A stretch of DNA of 64,000 nt from Aquilaria yunnanensis (lineage: Eukaryota > Streptophyta > Magnoliopsida > Malvales > Thymelaeaceae), in contig CM077594.1 of the NCBI GenBank assembly GCA_039654915.1, positions 99,834,893-99,898,892 on the forward strand, given 5' to 3'. The first letter of the stretch is position 1, and the number at the start of each line of letters is the position of its first letter. This document shows, one piece after another, positions 59,034-64,000 of this stretch. Under the pieces are notes generated by a model, which worked only from the letters and a program-made list of their open reading frames with translations, had not been told where the DNA came from and made no database searches. A program made the position numbers and the translations under genes.

Positions 59034-59436
59034 GAGCATCTCCAACAGCTTTCCTATAAATTTCTACAAAATAGAGAATAAAAAATTAAAATCTCCATAA
59101 TTTTTCTATCCCAGCTCCAATAGCTTCCATATTTTGTAGAATCTTACATTTATTATACAACAATTAAATATTATGCATTTAAAATAAATTCAAATTAATA
59201 GCTAGTTTAGTTATTAAAATAATTCAATATTCTATATTTAAAAAAATAATGTTAAGGACAAGTGAGAAAAGTTAAAAAGTGGATGAGAAAAAAAAAAGAA
59301 AAGTAAATTGAAAAGAGAGATGAAGGAGAACAATAAATTTTAGAGTTTCTGCAGATATAGGGAATTATCTTTTATCTTTTATCTCATTCTCTATTTTAGA
59401 AAATGAGATGGGGAAGTTGTTGGAGTGAAAAAGTGC
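59034..59436. mobile_element. Tourist/Harbinger-like MITE
   Basis: Begins GAGCATCTCCAACAGCTTTCC after TAA (59031-59033). The right end reads, on the opposite strand, GCACTTTTTCACTCCAACAACTTCCCC, followed by TTA. The TAA/TTA flank and the CTCCAACA core fit the PIF/Harbinger superfamily, but the right end has an indel. Confidence 0.55.
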
Positions 59437-59614
59437 TTAATATTCCCCAAAACAGGGAAAATAGAATTAGACTTTCATTTATCTTTTTTGCCTCCATAGC
59501 CAACACCTCATAAAGATCTTAGAAATATATAATGGTTTCTTTCCTTTTTTGTAGGTACAATAAGTTCATGAGATAAAACTTAGTGGCAAAGAACTAATGG
59601 TGGAAGCAAATCTA

Positions 59615-60222
59615 CACTACTGAAAAAGCCTTGATGGTACTTATATTTTAGTACTCTTTTTTGGTAAAAAATTTAGTTATGTTTTTATGACAATTGTGAA
59701 CCCTTATTTAAAGTAATGCAAATGTGATTTTTGGTATCCTATTAATTGCATAAGAATTTTTTCTGAAAACTCTTCTTGAATTTGATTTCTCAAAAAGCAA
59801 AACAGAGCTATGAATGCTTTTGATCATGTACTTGTATTTTTTGTATAGAATTTAGAAACATGGAAAAAGGCCAAAATTACAACATTGGAATTTCCAATGA
59901 CAATGCCCCCTTATATTTACCAATGACCTAGGCATGGTAAATTTCAAATGTTTTTGATAGTTGGTATATTACCAACTCTAAGCTGTTAAAAATTTTCTAT
60001 CGCTTTGCCGTTGCAAAATCACATACCTATTTGCAAAATGCTTAAGTTTGAGCCATTGGTAATTATTAACTGCTTAATTCTCAATGTCCAATTGTTGGTA
60101 ATTTTCAAACACTTGCTCTTTGGCTGTTTGATTTTTTTTCCCTGATGTATGTGTTTCCAATGCGTGTATTACTTCACATTGAAAACTTAGATTTTCCAAT
60201 AGAAGACCTTTAGAAAAGAGTG
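59615..60222. repeat. CACTA-like non-autonomous fragment with subterminal repeats
   Basis: CACTACTGAAAAAGCC at 59615. From 59890 to 60200 there are many (C/T)CAATG(A/G)/CATTGG(T/A)A motifs like those at 57222-57960. The possible right end, CACTCTTTTC on the minus strand at 60222, lacks a matching 3-bp TSD. Confidence 0.35.
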
Positions 60223-60224
60223 AA

Positions 60225-60227
<3 letters not shown>

Positions 60228-60257
<30 letters not shown>
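60228..60257. repeat. (AT)n microsatellite
   Basis: Fifteen uninterrupted AT units next to the CACTA-like block. Confidence 0.95.
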
Positions 60258-60264
<7 letters not shown>

Positions 60265-60623
60265 CCTTGCTCATCCGGCTTAGTTTTTACCACAAATATG
60301 GCTAAAGCAGCATCTTTGCTTGGGATCTTTAATTGTTGGCTGGGCAAAGAAATTGAAAGTTAAAGCGAGATGGTGACGGCAGGGAAATCGACCATTTGAG
60401 GTTGAATCAGTCTAATCAGTTTTCTTTCAATTGATTGAATGGCGGTATCGTTTTATTTGTTAGTTTGTTATTTTGTTAGTCTAATAATGTGTTAGTATTT
60501 TAGTCCAATTATGTGTTAATGTCTTTGTTATTTTCTTTTCTTTTTGTCTATCTTTACCTATTTGTAGGCATAAACATCAAGGTTATCTGAGTTATCCATG
60601 AAAGTTTTCTTCACGGTATAGTA
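60258..60623. other. Intergenic, no gene recognised
   Basis: Nothing beyond tandem-like ttagtctaataatgtgttagt/ttagtccaattatgtgttaat at about 60476-60521. Confidence 0.5.
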
Positions 60624-60632
60624 TTTTCTTGA

Positions 60633-62352
60633 TGGTAAAAAGCATTTGTCACCCATAACCTTTTCACATTGTCCTAAATGGGGTCTCTAACCTTCATTTT
60701 ATCATCTTATAGTCCCTAACTTGCCATATTTTATCCCAATCATGATTCTTCTATCAATTTTACAAGTAAGAGAAAATGCTAACTTTGGTCACTATAATTT
60801 CTTGCTCCCACTTAAAACACCTTTAAGTCAATAAATTTTACAGGATGACCACCATCTCTCTTTGTCCCCCCCGGATCTCATTCACCTAAAACATTACCAA
60901 TTTCAATTCCCAGATTTCACTCACCACCATCTTACCCTTTCTCTCCTAAACCACCCAACCTAAATTTCTTGTTTTCTCTCAATTGCGTCATCTTTGAATT
61001 CTTCCATCCCATCCTTCCCCCACCACCATGTTCATCTTCACCATGCCAATGCTTTGAATCATAATTGATCAAACCTTTCTCATTCTTAGCATCGAATCTC
61101 TCCTCTTTGCCATGTTGATCTTCTCAACTTAAACCCTACCTCCATTGTGGCTTTCCGCGCCACCAGCATAAAGCTAGAGCCTCATTGTTGTTTCTTGCCA
61201 TTTGGTTTTTGACTCCATCATGCTATCCCACTAGAGCTAGATACCCCACCAATTTATCTGGCCTAACAATGAAAAGCCCTACCCCTACAAGCCAGATTTG
61301 GTTATCCTACTTATTGACCTTGGTGGGTTCCTCTCCGGTTAACCAAAAGCTACAGTTGAAGCTGCAACAGAGGCGATGATAGCAGTTGCACTAAAGTTGC
61401 ACTTCCACTATATGATAACAAACCTTATTGCGTTGTCCCTTGATAAGGATTAGCCTATAATTTAATCTTCTTGTATTTATGTCAATAATATAATTGTTAA
61501 TTCTAACACACTAGTTATAATCTTGGCTTGATTCACAATAGTTACTGTTCAATTGTGATGAACCTCACGACAACAAAGATCTTGGTTCTCTTAGTGAAGC
61601 AATGTTACAATTCACTCTTTGGCCATCACAACGTTTGGATCGGCACAAACTTGTTTGGCCGATTTGGGTCACAAGTAGCCACCTAAAAAAAAACCTTGTG
61701 ATCAGTGACCTGATCGATCATGTCCACTAGCAGTAATGGCAATGGTGGTGGGAGTGAGTATGTTATAATTGTGGGAAGTTTTGGCACTTTGCTCGAGATT
61801 GCACTAGTAGAAGTCGCAGAAGTGTTGGTGGCTACAAATGCTATATTAATGGTGGAATCAAACATCTAACGAAGATATTTCCCTAGTCAAATGAGAGGTG
61901 GGAACGGCAGCAAAGCTGAAAGGTCTAATTGAAAAGCTAGGGTAAGAAAGAAATGAACAGAGTTGGGGTGTGGTTTATGTGGGCGTAGGCATTATTGATG
62001 CCACTAAAGAGCTTGTCAAGAGTGGGTGGGGATAGGAAAGGCTGGCCAGAGTTGTGGCAATAGTAATCTTTTATTAGGAAAGTGAGATCTAGGGGGGAGA
62101 GAGAGTGCATGAGCGAGATGGTGGTCGAATTGTTAAATTTATTGACTTGAGGGTACTTTGAGTGGGAGGAAAAAATTGTATGGATCAAAGTTGGCATTTT
62201 CCTTGATATTCCATTAACTTTAACTGTAAAATTAATGAAAGGATTAGGATTATGACAAAAAATGGCAGATTAGGGATTATAAAGGGAAAAAAATGTTTGG
62301 GACCCGTTTAAGGCAACGTAAAAAAGTTATGAACAATAAATGCATTTTACCC
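60633..62352. mobile_element. Non-autonomous MULE, 1720 bp, perfect 9-bp TSD
   Basis: TTTTCTTGA at 60624-60632 and 62353-62361. Inverted termini of about 210 bp: TGGTAAAAAGCATTTGTC versus GGGTAAAATGCATTTATTG, sharing TCCCTAA(C/T)(T/C)TGCCAT and AAAATGC(T/C)AACTTTG. The GC-richer centre (60860-62000) has frames on both strands that I cannot assign. Confidence 0.88.
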
Positions 62353-62469
62353 TTTTCTTGACACATAGATATAAGGTTCATAATTGAGCTAACGGTCCTA
62401 CCTACTTCAATGTTGTGTATATTTTTGTATTTGCTACAATCTATAATGATAAGATAAATAATGATCTTC

Positions 62470-62560
62470 CACTACGAAAAAAGTTCTAGCAGTTATTATG
62501 CCAACAGTTGGTTAGAATGAAAAGAGCTTAGAACATTAAATTGGAAATGATTGTTGCAAT
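62470..62560 (+). other. Lone CACTA-type terminus
   Basis: CACTACGAAAAAAGTTCTAGC begins at 62470. The opposite terminus is not in the window or has decayed. Confidence 0.4.
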
Positions 62561-63245
62561 TTAAGGCTACATATATGAAAAGGGTATACTCCTACAGCAC
62601 ACCTATAGACTCATATTCAACATGCACTAATATTTGATAGTAAAAACTTGATCATTCACACCAAACCTAAAGGCGTCGTATGTTTGTTAATGCAAATATC
62701 GTATGAATGAATACATACTTTGGTAAGGGTCCTAGATACTTTTAGGTAAACATGCCAATGATCCCACCCGAAATTAAGTCGAAATTACATATCCCACATA
62801 AACACAACTTCAAATAAAATAGCTCAGCAACTACGCACCTAATTTATATTCCACAAATTAGAAGGGAAACCAAATTTGAGTCTTTACGTGCTTGACTCAG
62901 TATTGAGGAAATAACAAGACAAGTGTAATGCATATTCTTTTCCAAATGTCCTCACAAAAAGTCGTGTGAAGACAGAGAATGACAACGTAGTCCCATCTTA
63001 TCAAGTCAAAATTCAAGATTGCTTGTTTATCAGTTTATCCAACAACTTGCATTTCCTCACTGTACCTTAAAAGAGAGTCTTAGAAAATGACAAGATTAGT
63101 TAAAATTACACTTATCTTCTTTTTGTTTTAGAAGCCTTTTTAAAAAATTTCTTAGGTTTTAATAAACCAACAGTTAGCTCCAAAAAGTCCATTTTAAACA
63201 TTATAACTAATGGATTCATTACACTTTAAGGCCTTAACTTTTAGT
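62561..63245. other. Intergenic, no gene recognised
   Basis: No features beyond short frames. Confidence 0.5.
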
Positions 63246-63247
63246 TA

Positions 63248-63607
63248 CTACCTCCATCTCAAAATGAATAAAGTATATATTTTTTTCGGACAGTCTTAAA
63301 AGGATTGAAGCGTTTCTCTTTTTGAAAAGTATTTAATATCCAATTCACCTTATTAATCTTATTTAAATTTTTACTACATAAAACCCAAAAATTAATGTTT
63401 TTTAATCTTAAAACTCTCATAACACAAAACCCTAAAAGAAATGTTTTTAATCATCATTTAAACTCTCTCTACACATAAACAAAAAAAAAATTCTTTTAAA
63501 AAAATTTTAGTTTCAGGGGAAAAAATAGAAAAAGTAGCATAAACTACACATACATACCTTAATCTTTGTGCCAGATAAATGTATCAGTCTTTATAGAATG
63601 GGTGAAG
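63248..63607. mobile_element. Stowaway-like MITE, about 360 bp
   Basis: CTACCTCCATCTCAAAATG after TA (63246-63247) and …TAGAATGGGTGAAG before TA (63608-63609). The internal tttaatcatcatttaaactctc matches the Stowaway at 49531-49747. Confidence 0.5.
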
Positions 63608-63609
63608 TA

Positions 63610-64000
63610 TTATGTAAGACTTCCTTTTTACATATAAATTGCTCCATAAATTGTTTTTCAAATGACATAATACACTTTTATATATAGTTCCTTTTCACTT
63701 AACTTTTCAATGATTTCTCCTTTTGGTTCAATTTCTGCTTACTTTTTGTTATCCATACTCATTTTTTTTTAATTTTTGCATTTCAATTTTTTTATATACC
63801 TCCAATTGAAAATTTTATTTTTATTTTTTAAATTGTTTTCACCTTTTCAAAACTTGTTATGGTAACTATATATATAATTTTAAATGAATTGACTAAATCT
63901 ATGGTTTTTAGTGCAATTAGTTTAAGGAAACTAATAATCATTTTGTTAAATAAGACATTCTTCAACAATTATTAATTAATAAAGAAATATATAAGTATAA
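63610..64000. other. AT-rich intergenic end of window
   Basis: No coding or element features seen. Confidence 0.5.

Noticed and set aside
1..64000. CRISPR arrays, operons, rRNA or true tRNA genes
   Set aside because: Nothing of the kind seen; the direct repeats present are tandem satellites or transposon parts and the DNA is plant nuclear.

Overview
The window looks like nuclear DNA of a flowering plant, probably a eudicot. It is AT-rich, with one long GT-AG intron-split gene, one partial plant-type gene and dense, nested transposable elements of plant lineages (Tat-type LTR retrotransposon, Ty1/copia, Mutator, hAT, Stowaway, Tourist-like, endogenous pararetrovirus). I see no bacterial or organellar signature. 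I cannot name the species.

Only two host genes are supported. (1) A LOG-family cytokinin-activating enzyme runs off the left edge (1-477, minus) and is intronless as far as visible. (2) A complete SUA/RBM5-type splicing factor gene (ATG 21658 to TAG 31053, plus) has 15 coding exons that I could join at GT-AG borders into 1059 codons. Its domain order is RS-rich region, RRM, RanBP2 zinc finger, RRM, OCRE, G-patch.

Left to right: LOG-like gene; two tandem broken copies of a 183-codon cysteine-rich basic protein resembling the nucleic-acid-binding proteins of carlavirus-like plant RNA viruses (897-2218); several unrelated local tandem repeats (about 2350-5290); a truncated minus-strand Tat-type LTR retrotransposon with gag and protease remnants, a PBS and a 3.5 kb LTR (5650-12827); a hAT element with perfect 8-bp target-site duplications (TSDs) (13588-14689); a 6 kb Mutator element carrying a decayed transposase and, on the other strand, a GRF zinc-finger remnant (14762-20717), ending about 0.2 kb upstream of the SUA leader; the SUA gene with a SINE, an LTR-like fragment and a fresh 343-bp tandem duplication in its introns; a LINE/gag-like remnant (31762-33460); a non-autonomous MULE (36304-37427); a decayed endogenous caulimovirid (38061 to about 47330) interrupted by a Stowaway and a hAT element; then a graveyard of Stowaways, a copia remnant split by two MULEs and one hAT, CACTA-like repeats, a Tourist-like MITE and another MULE (49531-63607).

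The genes form no operon or pathway. The main value of the window is the element stratigraphy: exact TSDs define seven insertions, and insertion-into-insertion order can be read. The most unusual item is the duplicated virus-like cysteine-rich gene beside the LOG-like gene. Coordinates of decayed coding remnants are approximate; TSD-bounded elements and the SUA exons are base-level readings by eye.
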